Assembly: GCA_051003795.1 (NCBI GenBank)
Contig: JBPCKZ010000245.1
Location: 1-40,297, forward strand
Origin: JALYXS01 sp051003795
Lineage (GTDB): Bacteria; Acidobacteriota; Terriglobia; Bryobacterales; Bryobacteraceae
Direction: 5' to 3'
DNA: 40,297 nt
Within the stretch, counting starts at the first letter, position 1, and every line of letters starts with the position of its first letter. Positions 1 to 9,377 of this stretch are shown in pieces. Position numbers and translations under genes: made by a program. The notes beneath the pieces are model-generated. The model saw nothing but the letters and a program-made list of their open reading frames with translations. It made no database searches and had not been told where the DNA came from.

Positions 1-759
1 CAGCAAATCCGCCAGCGCCAGATTGCGCGATAGCTTCGGCTCCTGGAAGTTCGGCGTGCTGCGGCGGAAATCGTCGGAAGGCAAAGCGGCGACGCGTTCC
101 TTGGTCATCGCGCCCGCCAGCAGGCCCGATTTCATGGGCGAATACACGAGCACTCCGATATTATTCGCGCCCGCATACGGCAGAATCTTTTCCTCGATTT
201 CGGGCGAAATGATGGAGTACGGCGGCTGCAACGAGGCGATCGGCGCAATGGCCCGCGCGCGTTTCATCTGCTCGACGTTGAAGTTCGACACGCCGATATT
301 CCGCACTTTTCCCGCCTTCTTCAACTCCGCCATCGTTCGCCAACCCTCTTCGATGTCCTGCTCCGGTTCGGGCCAGTGGATCTGGTAAAGATCGATGACG
401 TCGATCTTCAAGCGGCGGAGGCTCGCTTCACACTCGCGGCGGATCGAATCGGCCTTGAGGCTCTTCCCGATTTGCCGTCGATCGTCCCAGACGCGCTCGC
501 ATTTGGTAAATACGTAGGGCTTCTTGGAACGCCCTTCGAGCGCCTTGGCCACCACTTCCTCCGAATGGCCAAGCCCATAAACGGCGGCCGTATCGATCCA
601 ATTAACGCCGCGATCGAGCGCCGCGTGAATCGCCGCAATCGATTCCGCGTCCTCCTGGTGGCCCCACCCGAAGGCCCAATCGCCGCCTCCCATGGCCCAC
701 GCACCGATCCCTATCGGCGTGATCCGTAAATCGCTATTGCCCAACTGTTTGGTTTGCAT
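1..759 (-). CDS. aldo/keto reductase (partial, 3' end outside window)
   Basis: The minus-strand frame from the ATG at 759 stays open to the window edge (253 codons), so the C-terminus is missing. It encodes an NAD(P)H-dependent aldo/keto reductase with a TIM barrel. The N-terminus reads MQTKQLGNSDLRITPIGIG, typical of the AKR family. The catalytic tetrad is visible: Asp and Tyr in DRGINWIDTAAVYG, Lys in VFTKCERVW and His in DLYQIHWPEP; the motif VSNFN follows. Its first 26 nt overlap the 3' end of the upstream sugar-epimerase gene, so the two are probably co-transcribed and translationally coupled. The physiological substrate cannot be told from the sequence. The family call is secure; the role is open. 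Confidence 0.9.
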   Translation of the reverse strand, partial: MQTKQLGNSDLRITPIGIGAWAMGGGDWAFGWGHQEDAESIAAIHAALDRGVNWIDTAAVYGLGHSEEVVAKALEGRSKKPYVFTKCERVWDDRRQIGKSLKADSIRRECEASLRRLKIDVIDLYQIHWPEPEQDIEEGWRTMAELKKAGKVRNIGVSNFNVEQMKRARAIAPIASLQPPYSIISPEIEEKILPYAGANNIGVLVYSPMKSGLLAGAMTKERVAALPSDDFRRSTPNFQEPKLSRNLALADLL

Positions 760-1696
760 ATTCGGTTTTCAACTTTTCTCGAAAGAATTCGACTGTGCGG
801 GCCAGCCCTTCGTCGAGCGGCACCTTCGGCTCCCAGCCGAGCAGCGTTCTCGCCTTCGTGATGTCCGGCCGGCGCTGTTTCGGATCGTCTTCGGGCAAAG
901 GCTCGTGAACCACGCGGCCATGGCTTCCGGTCAAGCGCTGAATCGCTTCGGCGAATTGGGAGATCGTCATTTCCTGCGGATTGCCGAGATTCACGGGATA
1001 GCGTTCTTCCGACTGCATCAACCGGTAGAGGCCATCCACCATGTCGGTGACGTAGCAGAAGCTGCGGGTCTGGGAGCCGTCGCCGAAGATCGCGATCGGC
1101 TTGCCTTGCAGCGCCTGGTCCATGAAAGCGGGCACCACGCGGCCATCGTTCAATCTCATGCGAGGGCCGTACGTGTTGAAAATGCGCGCGATATTCGTTC
1201 GAAGACCGTACTTCCGGTGATAAGCCATGGTTAGCGCTTCGGCGAAACGCTTGCTCTCGTCGTAACAGGATCGCGGCCCGACCGGATTCACGTTGCCCCA
1301 ATACGTTTCGACCTGGGGATGCACGTGAGGATCGCCATAGCATTCCGAAGTAGAGGTCAGCAGAAAGCGGGCGCCGTGGATGCGGGCGAGCTCGAGCATT
1401 TGGCGCGTGCCAAGCGAGCCTACGTCGAGCGTTTCAATCGGATGCTCCAGATAATCCTTCGGGCTGGCGGGGGACGCCATGTGCAGCACCGAATCGACAG
1501 GCCCATCGAGCGAGACCGGCCTGGTGACGTCATGCAAAAGAAAGTGGAATTTTGGGTGATTTTCCAGGTGTTCGATGTTCCGCTCCGCGCCGGTTAATAG
1601 ATTATCGAGCGCGACGACGGTGTGGCCTTCGGCCAGCAGGCGATCGCACATGTGCGATCCGACAAATCCGGCCCCTCCGGAAACTGCAATTCGCAA
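734..1696 (-). CDS. UDP-glucuronate decarboxylase-like SDR sugar epimerase
   Basis: A 320-aa extended short-chain dehydrogenase. It has the NAD-binding glycine motif GGAGFVGSHM at the N-terminus, SPASPKDYLEHPIET, which is characteristic of UDP-xylose synthases, the catalytic pair YDESK, and RIFNTYGPRM with DGRVVPAF in the substrate domain. The family converts UDP-glucuronate to UDP-xylose for surface polysaccharides. The frame is open further upstream (to 1978), but I place the start at the TTG at 1696: an AAAGGAG site lies 8 nt upstream and translation then begins LRIAVSGGAGFVG, directly at the Rossmann fold. An ATG at 1753 would add 19 residues with no fold homology. It overlaps the aldo/keto reductase by 26 nt. 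Related UDP-glucose epimerase-like activities cannot be excluded. Confidence 0.85.
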   Translation of the reverse strand: MRIAVSGGAGFVGSHMCDRLLAEGHTVVALDNLLTGAERNIEHLENHPKFHFLLHDVTRPVSLDGPVDSVLHMASPASPKDYLEHPIETLDVGSLGTRQMLELARIHGARFLLTSTSECYGDPHVHPQVETYWGNVNPVGPRSCYDESKRFAEALTMAYHRKYGLRTNIARIFNTYGPRMRLNDGRVVPAFMDQALQGKPIAIFGDGSQTRSFCYVTDMVDGLYRLMQSEERYPVNLGNPQEMTISQFAEAIQRLTGSHGRVVHEPLPEDDPKQRRPDITKARTLLGWEPKVPLDEGLARTVEFFREKLKTEYANQTVGQ

Positions 1697-1704
1697 TAGC
1701 CCCG

Positions 1705-1711
1705 CTCCTTT
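1705..1711 (-). promoter_or_regulatory. ribosome binding site that fixes a TTG start
   Basis: AAAGGAG on the minus strand, 8 nt before TTG 1696. It decides the start of the sugar epimerase over the longer open frame. Confidence 0.75.
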
Positions 1712-1724
1712 CGCAAAAACTCCG

Positions 1725-1730
1725 ATTGTA
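1725..1730 (-). promoter_or_regulatory. candidate -10 box for the epimerase gene
   Basis: TACAAT on the minus strand, about 30 nt before TTG 1696. A transcript starting near 1718 would lie downstream of the alternative ATG at 1753, which agrees with the TTG start. No good -35 box is seen at the right distance. Confidence 0.3.
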
Positions 1731-1796
1731 GCGAAGAGCGCGGATCGCGTCATTCTTCCATGCCTTTCGCGATTGCGCGAGAGGTAAGATACCCAT

Positions 1797-2780
1797 GTGG
1801 GTGCCATCGGGCGCACTGCTCTGTTCTTCGCGGCCGTCGCCCTGCTTCGGGCGGAAACGTGCGTCGAAGGAAGAAATCTTTTTGCGTCAAGGGAATACTT
1901 GCGCGCGCAATCTCCGCTTTGGGAATGCGTAATCTTCGGGGCTCCGGATAGAGAATTCGCGCATCGGCTCGCGCTCACGTATCGCGATTTAAAAAACTAT
2001 GAATCGGGAGTGGCGCGCGCGGAATCGGCTCTCGCTTCAAACCCGAAATCTCCCGACTGCCTCTACATACTTGGATTTTTGCATTTCCGTCTGGGGCGGC
2101 ACAAGGAATCCATCGACGATCTGACACGGGCTTATCGTTTAGATGAAGACGACTGGCGGGTGTATCAGTTGTTCGCCTTGAATTACGTGGTCCTGGATAT
2201 CAAAGACGGCGCGCTCGCTAGTTTTAAGAACGCGATCCGGCTGAATCCGGACAATGCGGAGCTGTACTATCAGCTTGCGCGCTTCTATTATTCCGATAAT
2301 CGGCCCGATGAATCGATAAAGGTTTCACGTCGCGCGCTCGCCATTTTTCCGGACTATCCCGAGGTCCTCGACAACCTCGGATTGTGCTACGCATCGCTCG
2401 GCAGATACGACGAAGCCAGAGCGAATTTTGAGCAATCCATCGCCGTTACGGAAAAGACGCGGACGCTCAATGAATGGCCATACCTCGACTACGCGACATT
2501 CCTGATCAAGCAGGACTACGCGGAGGCGAGCCTGCCGCTGCTCCAGGCGGCCATTCAAATGAATCCGGCATCGGCCAAAGCTTATTATTTCAGGGGCCGC
2601 GCCCTTCGCAAGCTGGGCCGCGACGCTGAAGCGAAGCAGTCCTTTGAAAAATCGATGGCGCTCGACCCAAACGATCCTCCTCCGTACTACGAGCTCGGAA
2701 TGCTTCTAAACCGGCTGGGCGATGCGGCGAACGGCCGCGCCATGCTGAAGCGTTTTGAAAACCTCCGCGCTCGCAAATGA
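1797..2780 (+). CDS. TPR-repeat protein
   Basis: A 327-aa protein starting with GTG. The N-terminus (GAIGRTALFFAAVALLRAETC) looks like a short signal sequence, suggesting export. From about residue 50 it is built of tetratricopeptide repeats with the usual small-residue and aromatic pattern, for example LYILGFLHFRLGRHKESI, YYQLARFYYSDNRPDESI, LDNLGLCYASLGRYDEA and AYYFRGRALRKLGRDAEA, six or more units in all. TPR superhelices serve as protein-binding scaffolds; no enzyme domain is present. A GAGAGG site lies upstream of the GTG. It ends in an ATGA overlap with the next TPR gene, so the two are coupled. An out-of-frame ATG at 1795 is not used. Confidence 0.8.
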   Translation: MGAIGRTALFFAAVALLRAETCVEGRNLFASREYLRAQSPLWECVIFGAPDREFAHRLALTYRDLKNYESGVARAESALASNPKSPDCLYILGFLHFRLGRHKESIDDLTRAYRLDEDDWRVYQLFALNYVVLDIKDGALASFKNAIRLNPDNAELYYQLARFYYSDNRPDESIKVSRRALAIFPDYPEVLDNLGLCYASLGRYDEARANFEQSIAVTEKTRTLNEWPYLDYATFLIKQDYAEASLPLLQAAIQMNPASAKAYYFRGRALRKLGRDAEAKQSFEKSMALDPNDPPPYYELGMLLNRLGDAANGRAMLKRFENLRARK

Positions 2781-4282
2781 TTTTCAGTAGCGGTATTGGC
2801 GTAGCCGGTCTTTTTCTGGCGGTAGCGGCCCCCCATTTCATCCAAGAGGGCCGGCGCCAATACGCGCTCGGCGAGTTCCCGGCGGCGGTCGCGCAGTTCG
2901 AGAAGGCCGTCAAGGCCAATCCTTCGGACACGAATGCGCGGCTTTGGCTGGGTTATTCGTATCTCGCGGTTGACGATCTGGAATCGGCGCTGAAATGTTT
3001 GGAGCCGTTGCGGCCTTTGAGGAGCGCCGATCCGGAGTATCTTTTCGCCGTGTCGGAAGCGTACACGCGAGCCGCGCGGCGTTTATCGGAAAGGATTGCG
3101 AATTTGGGCGACGGGTCCGCGCGCGCCCACGAGATTTTGGCTTATCGTTACCGGGCCGCGGGTCAGCCGAAGGATGCATTGACCGAACTGCGCCTGGCCT
3201 CTCGAATGCGCCCTGGATTGGCCGGCTTGCATTTGGAGGCAGCCGAAATACTTTGGAAGGAGGAAAAATACGACGAAGCGGCCGAGGAACTGAGGGAGGA
3301 ACTGCGGAATCGGCCGAACGATTTCCTGGTGAATTTGCGGTACGGGCAGTATCTCCTGCGCATTCGCGAATACCGGGGCGCGATCGCGCCGTTGACCATC
3401 GCCGCCGGTTACGGCAAATATCCGGAAGCCTTTGAGTTGGTCGCGTATGCCTGGAACAAGCTGGACAGGGCGGACGAGCGGATCGCCGCGCTTCGCGCCG
3501 GGCTGAGGCGTTTTCCCGATGATACCGATCTGGCGGAAATGTATCGCCAGGCTCTTGCGGAAACTCCACGGGCTTCGAGCGCGGCGTGGTCGCCTGCGCC
3601 TCTTCAAGAAGAGCCAATTCCCGGCATTCAACAATTGCGCGCGGCCCTGGTCCGTAATCCCCGCGAAGAAGACGCGTTATTCGCGCTCAGCCGGAGTTAC
3701 GGCGACAGAGGCCGAAACCTGTTCGAGCGGCTCGAGCGCGAGGCGCCGGACTCCTATCGCGTGCTGCAAATCAAAGGACTGAACGCGGAGTATGCGGAAG
3801 ATTTCGAGAAGGCGGCCGGGTATTATCGACAAGTTGCATCCGTGGAGCCGCTGCTTGCGGGAGCGCACTACGCGCTCGGTCACGTGCTGCGGAAGTTGGG
3901 TCAAGAGGAAGACGGTCTCTCGGAGATCGCGAAGGAGTTGGAGATCGATCCGCGAAACTACTTGGCTAGCTACGAACTCGGTTCCGGCCAGCTCGGTCGC
4001 GGCGATGCGGCCGCGGCCGCTCCTCTACTACGCCGCGCAATCGCTCTACGCCCCGATTTCACCGAGGCCAAAACGGCTCTCGCCAAGGCATTCCTTCAAC
4101 TCAAGCGACCCGAGGATGCCGTCTCCATCCTGGAAGCCGTGATTTCGAAACAGCCAAAACATCCGACCGCTCATTTTCTGCTCTATCGCGCATATTCCGC
4201 GACCGGATCGCCCGATCTCGCGCGAAAAGAGTTGGGCATTCACCAGGCCCTATTGAAAAAAGCACTCCCATCGGAACCCTAA
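2777..4282 (+). CDS. TPR-repeat protein
   Basis: A 501-aa protein whose ATG overlaps the previous stop codon (ATGA), indicating translational coupling. The first 19 residues (MIFSSGIGVAGLFLAVAAP) look like a signal or membrane segment. The rest is a long TPR solenoid in two blocks, about residues 20-250 and 285-490, separated by a Pro/Ala/Ser-rich linker near residue 260. Its architecture and motifs resemble the TPR protein at 9367-10626: both carry an EDALFAL/EDALYAL-like repeat followed by an LER helix, and both end in a Lys/Arg-rich helix after the last repeat. The two therefore look like paralogues flanking the receptor genes. The partner is unknown; an envelope location is inferred from the N-terminus. 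Confidence 0.82.
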   Translation: MIFSSGIGVAGLFLAVAAPHFIQEGRRQYALGEFPAAVAQFEKAVKANPSDTNARLWLGYSYLAVDDLESALKCLEPLRPLRSADPEYLFAVSEAYTRAARRLSERIANLGDGSARAHEILAYRYRAAGQPKDALTELRLASRMRPGLAGLHLEAAEILWKEEKYDEAAEELREELRNRPNDFLVNLRYGQYLLRIREYRGAIAPLTIAAGYGKYPEAFELVAYAWNKLDRADERIAALRAGLRRFPDDTDLAEMYRQALAETPRASSAAWSPAPLQEEPIPGIQQLRAALVRNPREEDALFALSRSYGDRGRNLFERLEREAPDSYRVLQIKGLNAEYAEDFEKAAGYYRQVASVEPLLAGAHYALGHVLRKLGQEEDGLSEIAKELEIDPRNYLASYELGSGQLGRGDAAAAAPLLRRAIALRPDFTEAKTALAKAFLQLKRPEDAVSILEAVISKQPKHPTAHFLLYRAYSATGSPDLARKELGIHQALLKKALPSEP

Positions 4283-4294
4283 GAAATCGGATTT

Positions 4295-4322
4295 TTGACA
4301 TACCGTCCCGCACTTTGATAAA
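4295..4322 (+). promoter_or_regulatory. candidate sigma70-type promoter for the TonB-dependent receptor
   Basis: TTGACA (4295-4300, perfect -35) is followed after 16 nt by GATAAA (4317-4322) as a weak -10. It lies in the 63-nt gap before the receptor start at 4346, so the receptor may have its own transcript besides read-through from the TPR genes. Confidence 0.45.
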
Positions 4323-4345
4323 CCTTAGCGGGATAAGGAGCCTCC

Positions 4346-7300
4346 ATGCCGCTCAATCCGGTTTTAAAACCAATTCTCGTTTGCGCGCTTGCGGTGCTAT
4401 GTGGGTCGGGGGCATTCGGTCAAGGCGTGACCGGCGCGATAACAGGCGTCATCACGGACCCTCAAGAAGCGGTGATTGCGGGCGCCATTGTAACGGCGCG
4501 GAATGTCGCCACCGGACTGACAACCCAGAGCACGTCGAATTCCTCGGGCGTCTACAACTTGCCCTCGCTCCCGATCGGCACGTATGAATTGAAAGTCGAA
4601 GCGCCCGGATTCAAAACATACACGGCTCAAAAGGTCGAGATCGACGTGGCAAACACCGTGCGCGTCGATCCGAAACTTGAAGTCGGTTCCGTGGGCGAAA
4701 GCGTGACCGTCGACGCTCAGGCTCCGATGCTGCAAACCGAAAGCTCGACCGTGGGAACCGAAGTCACCCGGAAGATGCTGAACGATCTGCCGTTTCAGTT
4801 GACCGGCGCTTCCCGCGACCCCACCGCGTTCATCCGCCTCACTCCCGGGGCCAGTGGGGGCGCGTTCGGGGCGAACATCGCCGGCGGCCGCCAGTTTGCG
4901 AGCGAAGTTCTTGTGGATGGCGTGCCGGTGGCCTATAACGCTGCCACCAATACTCCCGATCAAGATCATCCCACCTACGATTCCGTTGCCGAATTCAAAG
5001 TTCAAGCGGTAATTCCGCCGGCCGAGTATGGCCGGACCTCCAGCGGCGTGGTTTCCATGGTCACCCGCTCGGGCACCAATGAGCTGCATGGCGACGTTCT
5101 TCTGCTGTTGCGCAACAACGTACTGGACTCGCGCCGCTACAACGCTCGTATCGCCGATATTACGCGGCAGGCGGAATTCACCGGTTCCGTCGGAGGCCCC
5201 GTGGTTCTGCCCAAAATCTTCAACGGCAGGAACCGGACCTTCTTTTTCGGGACCTATACGGGATTCCGGCGTGCCAACGTTCCGCAAGGCGTTACCGGAA
5301 CTGTCGGAACCGATAGAGAACGCAACGGCGACTTCTCCGATATCAGCCAGCCGATCTACGATCCGCTCACGGCGGATGTGAATGGCAACCGGCAACAATT
5401 CCCGGGTAACATTATTCCGCCGAGCCGTATCGGCAATTTTGCAAAAGCGGTTAATGCCGTCATTCCCGGCCCGAATGCGCCGGGGCTTTCGAATAATTAC
5501 CTTGGCGGTACGCCCGCCACTCAGAACGAAGATCATTTTCTTATCAAGATCGACCACCAAATTTCGGACAAGAACAAATTCAGCGGCAACGTGCGGTATG
5601 AGAACAATCGCCGGACATTTTCGCGCGGTCCGCTGCCGCAAGTTTCCGATGGATTTCAGGACGCGCCGAATTCCCGAAACGTGGTGTTGAGCGACGACTA
5701 TATCATCCGGCCCAACCTGGTGAATCGCGCGCAAGCCGGATTCACGCGCTTCATGAATCCCACGGCGAGCTCGCAGAACATCGGGCTAAAAGTACCCGGA
5801 GCTTTTTCCGCGGGCTTCCCCTCGGTCACGTTTAGCTCAGGCGGGTATACAACCATCGCCAATACCGATTTCCGCTTTGAAGCCGATAACAATTACGATG
5901 TGCAGGACGCCATCTCTTGGACCAAGGGCAGCCACAATTTCAAGTTCGGCGCCCGCGCGGATGAGTTCCAATTCAACTTCATTCCCCGAGGGAACGAGGC
6001 GGGGACTTATGGATTTTCGCCGTTCGCCACCAGCCAGCCGGGCGTGAACGGCACCGGTAACGCCTACGCCAGTTTTATCCTTGGAGCCGTCAACAACGCA
6101 TCCCTTTCAAAGGGCACTCCGTATGCCCTTCGTTCGCAATACTTCGGTCTATACGCTCAGGACGATTGGAAAGCGACGCGGAAACTCACCGTGAATTACG
6201 GCCTGCGATGGGAGATTCAGGTGCCGTGGTACGAAGCCGCCGGGCGTCTCAGCCAATTCGACCCGACGGTTCCCAATCCCGGCGCCGGAGGCTTGCCGGG
6301 AGCGATCGTCTTCGCCGGATCGGGTCCGGGACGGATTGGCGGAAGGGGCTTCCAGAAGACCTATCTGGGCGGCGTCGGGCCGAGAGTCGGCCTTGCTTAC
6401 CAAGTCGGCGCAAACACCGTGGTGCGCGCGGGATATGCCGTTATGTACGCGCCGATCATCGGAAACAATATCAACCAGCAAGGCATCAACGCGTCCATCA
6501 ACGTGACGAGCCAGAACGGCGGCATTACTCCCGTCTTTTACATCGATCGAGGATTCCCGCCCGGGTTGGTGCAGCCGCCGCCTCTGATTACGCCGACGAT
6601 CGCGAATAACCAGAGCACCGCTACATCCGAGGATCGCCGCGGCGGCAGCGGCCGCCTGGCGCAAACACAGCAATGGCAACTGAATGTCGAGCACACATTC
6701 AAGTCGATTCTGTTCGAAGGCTCGTATGCCGGCACGGTGGCCCACCATATCGGCAACAACGCACTCGTGCAGATTAATCAGCTCAACCCGAAGTATTTGG
6801 CGCTGGGATCCCTGTTGACGAAAAGCATCGCCGATCCTTCCGTTCAAGCGGCGGGTTACGGACTACCGTATCCTGGCTTTACCGGCACGCTGGCACAGTC
6901 CCTCCGGCCATACCCGCAATATCAAGGCATCACGGACCAGGATTCGCCGACGGGCAATTCGAGTTATCACGCGTTTCTGTTCAAGTCCGAGAAGAGGTTC
7001 GCGTTTGGATTGCAGTTCCTGGTTGCTTACACCTACTCGAAAGCTCTGACCGACATCGCATTCGATGTTAACAATGCGGCTCTTTCCGCGCCGCAGGATC
7101 AGTACAACCGCCGCGTGCAGAAAGGCTTCGCGACTACCGACGTCCCGCAGCGGCTGATCCTAAGTTACAGCTATGAGCTGCCGTGGGGAAAGGGCAAGCC
7201 GTTTCTAAATTCGGGTTGGACGAGCCGGATTCTGGGCGGCTTCCTGGTCAGCGGAATCCATACCTATCAATCGGGCTCGGTTATTCGCATCACAACCCCG

Positions 7301-7717
7301 AATGGATTGCCTCTGTTCAACGGGCAACTGGAACCGAATCGCGTCTTGGGCGTTCCCATCCGAATCGGACCCGATCGCGGCGGTTTTCAGCCTTTTAACT
7401 CCCTGTCGGGACAGAAGGGCGATCTCTATTTGAACGCCAACGCGTTCCAGGTTCCTCCACCGTATACGCTCGGGACTCTGTCTTATTTTCTTCCAGACGT
7501 TCGCAATTTCCCGGTGGAGAATGAGGATCTCTCGATCGTGAAGAAACAGTACTTCCGGGAGACGAAATCGTTCGAACTCCGCGTGGATTTCTTCAATGCA
7601 TTCAACCGGCGAATTCTCAGCGGCCTGGTGACGGATCTGAGCAATCCAAATTTCGGGCGTTATACCGGGCAGAATAATCCGCGGCAGGTGCAGCTTGGCT
7701 TCCGCGTGGATTTTTAG
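4346..7717 (+). CDS. TonB-dependent receptor, Oar-like, with carboxypeptidase-regulatory domain
   Basis: A 1123-aa outer-membrane protein. The ATG follows an AAGGAG site by 5 nt. A signal peptide (about residues 1-26, cleavage after GSGAFGQ) precedes a carboxypeptidase-regulatory-like Ig fold (about 27-115: GAITGVITDPQEA, SSGVYNLPSLPIGTYEL, GFKTYTA). A plug domain follows (about 120-245, with VDGVPVAYN and TRSGTNELHG), and then a long beta-barrel ending in aromatic Phe (QLGFRVDF), as required for Bam-dependent insertion. This architecture is typical of the Oar/SusC-like receptors that are strongly expanded in Acidobacteriota. They import large or scarce substrates or work in adhesion and protein export. 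The ligand is not evident. The downstream FG-GAP/ASPIC gene overlaps its end by 23 nt. Confidence 0.92.
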   Translation: MPLNPVLKPILVCALAVLCGSGAFGQGVTGAITGVITDPQEAVIAGAIVTARNVATGLTTQSTSNSSGVYNLPSLPIGTYELKVEAPGFKTYTAQKVEIDVANTVRVDPKLEVGSVGESVTVDAQAPMLQTESSTVGTEVTRKMLNDLPFQLTGASRDPTAFIRLTPGASGGAFGANIAGGRQFASEVLVDGVPVAYNAATNTPDQDHPTYDSVAEFKVQAVIPPAEYGRTSSGVVSMVTRSGTNELHGDVLLLLRNNVLDSRRYNARIADITRQAEFTGSVGGPVVLPKIFNGRNRTFFFGTYTGFRRANVPQGVTGTVGTDRERNGDFSDISQPIYDPLTADVNGNRQQFPGNIIPPSRIGNFAKAVNAVIPGPNAPGLSNNYLGGTPATQNEDHFLIKIDHQISDKNKFSGNVRYENNRRTFSRGPLPQVSDGFQDAPNSRNVVLSDDYIIRPNLVNRAQAGFTRFMNPTASSQNIGLKVPGAFSAGFPSVTFSSGGYTTIANTDFRFEADNNYDVQDAISWTKGSHNFKFGARADEFQFNFIPRGNEAGTYGFSPFATSQPGVNGTGNAYASFILGAVNNASLSKGTPYALRSQYFGLYAQDDWKATRKLTVNYGLRWEIQVPWYEAAGRLSQFDPTVPNPGAGGLPGAIVFAGSGPGRIGGRGFQKTYLGGVGPRVGLAYQVGANTVVRAGYAVMYAPIIGNNINQQGINASINVTSQNGGITPVFYIDRGFPPGLVQPPPLITPTIANNQSTATSEDRRGGSGRLAQTQQWQLNVEHTFKSILFEGSYAGTVAHHIGNNALVQINQLNPKYLALGSLLTKSIADPSVQAAGYGLPYPGFTGTLAQSLRPYPQYQGITDQDSPTGNSSYHAFLFKSEKRFAFGLQFLVAYTYSKALTDIAFDVNNAALSAPQDQYNRRVQKGFATTDVPQRLILSYSYELPWGKGKPFLNSGWTSRILGGFLVSGIHTYQSGSVIRITTPNGLPLFNGQLEPNRVLGVPIRIGPDRGGFQPFNSLSGQKGDLYLNANAFQVPPPYTLGTLSYFLPDVRNFPVENEDLSIVKKQYFRETKSFELRVDFFNAFNRRILSGLVTDLSNPNFGRYTGQNNPRQVQLGFRVDF

Positions 7718-9377
7718 CTGGATTGGCGGAGGCTGCATTGCACTATGCTGCGCCGCTTTCGTCGTGGGATCCGGAAACGATGCGTATCCGCAATTCTCGG
7801 ACGTAACGGCTCGGGCCGGGCTATCCACGTTCCGGAATAAGCAGGGAACGCCGCGCAAAGACTACATTCTCGAATCGATTGGCGGCGGCGCGGCCTTTGT
7901 CGATTTCGACAACGATGGTTGGCTTGATATCCTGCTGGTTCGCGGCACGGACATCGATACCTACCGAAGCCGCGGCGGCGAAGCGGTTTGCGCCCTGTAT
8001 CGCAATAATCGCGATGGCACGTTCACCGATGTGACCGCGAAATCGGGGCTCGCGGCGTCGCGCGGCTGGGGCATGGGCGTTGCGATCGCGGATTACAACG
8101 ACGACGGCTTCGACGATATCCTGGTCACCGGTTACGGCCGCAACTTCCTGTTTCAAAACAATGGCGATGGCACGTTCAGCGAAGCGGCCGGGAAGGCCGG
8201 GTTGCTCTCCAAGGGCTTATGGTCCACGGGCGCCACGTTTTTCGATTTCAATCGGGACGGGCTCCTCGATGTCTATATCGCGCGCTATGTAAAGTTCGAT
8301 GTCGCCCATCCCGTGCCTCGGAGCGCCAACTGCGACTACAAGGGGCTGGGAGTATTCTGCGGGCCCCAGGGATTCGAATCCGATCCCCATTCGCTTTACC
8401 GCAACAATGGCGATGGCACGTTCACCGACGTCTCCGCCGAAGCGGGTCTGCGAAAGGTGGGAGGACCGCTACACGGGCTTGGCGTGATCGCGCTCGATTA
8501 TGACAACGACGGTCGCACCGATCTGTACGTGGGCAACGACTCCACGCCGAATCTGCTCTGGCATAATCTGGGCGGGGGCCGGTTCGAGAACACGGCGGTC
8601 GAAGTTGGCGTCGCTTTCAGCGCGGACGGGCGCGAGCAAGCCTCGATGGGAGTCGAGGCCGGCGACCTGTGGAATCGAGGGCTGCTCGATATCTTCGTTA
8701 CTAACTTCTCCGGGCAGAGCGATGAGCTCTATCGCAACTCCCCGACCCATGATTTTGCCGATGTCACGTGGGACTCGGGAGTGGCCGCCCCGGCCCGGCC
8801 TTATCTGGGCTGGTCGGCGCACATGGCCGATTTCGCAAACACGGGCTGGATGGACGTATTCGTGGTGAACGGTCACGTCTACCCGGAAGTGGATGCGCAG
8901 CCCGTCGGAACGAACTACCGCCAGAAGCCGCTATACTTTCGCAATCTGCGCAACGGCAAATTCGCCGGCATCGCTCCCGGTGAATATTTCGAGAAAACTC
9001 ATGCCGGCCGGGGCGCGGCCATCGGAGATTTCGATAACGATGGCGCGCTCGATATCCTGATCAACAATATCGACGGTCCTCCCGTGCTTCTGCGGAACAG
9101 TGGAACACCGGATCGTAATTGGCTGGATATCTCGTTGCGCGGCCGCGGGCGGAATCGTAATGCGCTCGGAGCGCGTGTGTTCATGCGCTCGGCCGGAATC
9201 GTTCAAATGCGGGAGATCACCGCTGAATCGGGATATCTCTCATCGAGCAGCCGCCGCGTTCATTTCGGATTAGGCGCGAGCGGGCATGCGGATGAGGTAC
9301 GGGTTGTCTGGCCCAGCGGCCGGAACAATGTCTTGAAGGATGTAACGCGGAATCGTCGGCTGATTGTTAACGAGTAG
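7695..9377 (+). CDS. FG-GAP/VCBS-repeat protein with ASPIC/UnbV domain (CRTAC1-like)
   Basis: A 560-aa exported protein. A hydrophobic N-terminus (about residues 8-26) is followed by at least seven calcium-binding FG-GAP/VCBS repeats (DFDNDGWLDILL, DYNDDGFDDILV, DFNRDGLLDVYI, DYDNDGRTDLYV, DFDNDGALDILI and two degenerate ones), which form a beta-propeller. The C-terminal 70 residues match the ASPIC/UnbV domain (RNALGARVFMRS, ESGYLSSSSRRVHFGLG, VRVVWPSG). The start is TTG 7695, 23 nt inside the receptor gene; no ATG exists near it, and the N-terminus needs this region for a signal sequence. Coupling to the receptor suggests a surface partner. In Acidobacteriota and Planctomycetes this family often sits beside TPR proteins, as here. 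The biochemical role is unknown. Confidence 0.88.
   Translation: MASAWIFSWIGGGCIALCCAAFVVGSGNDAYPQFSDVTARAGLSTFRNKQGTPRKDYILESIGGGAAFVDFDNDGWLDILLVRGTDIDTYRSRGGEAVCALYRNNRDGTFTDVTAKSGLAASRGWGMGVAIADYNDDGFDDILVTGYGRNFLFQNNGDGTFSEAAGKAGLLSKGLWSTGATFFDFNRDGLLDVYIARYVKFDVAHPVPRSANCDYKGLGVFCGPQGFESDPHSLYRNNGDGTFTDVSAEAGLRKVGGPLHGLGVIALDYDNDGRTDLYVGNDSTPNLLWHNLGGGRFENTAVEVGVAFSADGREQASMGVEAGDLWNRGLLDIFVTNFSGQSDELYRNSPTHDFADVTWDSGVAAPARPYLGWSAHMADFANTGWMDVFVVNGHVYPEVDAQPVGTNYRQKPLYFRNLRNGKFAGIAPGEYFEKTHAGRGAAIGDFDNDGALDILINNIDGPPVLLRNSGTPDRNWLDISLRGRGRNRNALGARVFMRSAGIVQMREITAESGYLSSSSRRVHFGLGASGHADEVRVVWPSGRNNVLKDVTRNRRLIVNE

Noticed and set aside
4397..5734. 445-codon minus-strand open frame
   Set aside because: It lies wholly inside the receptor gene, has no family features and is rich in Arg, His and Gly, as expected for the antisense of a GC-rich gene.
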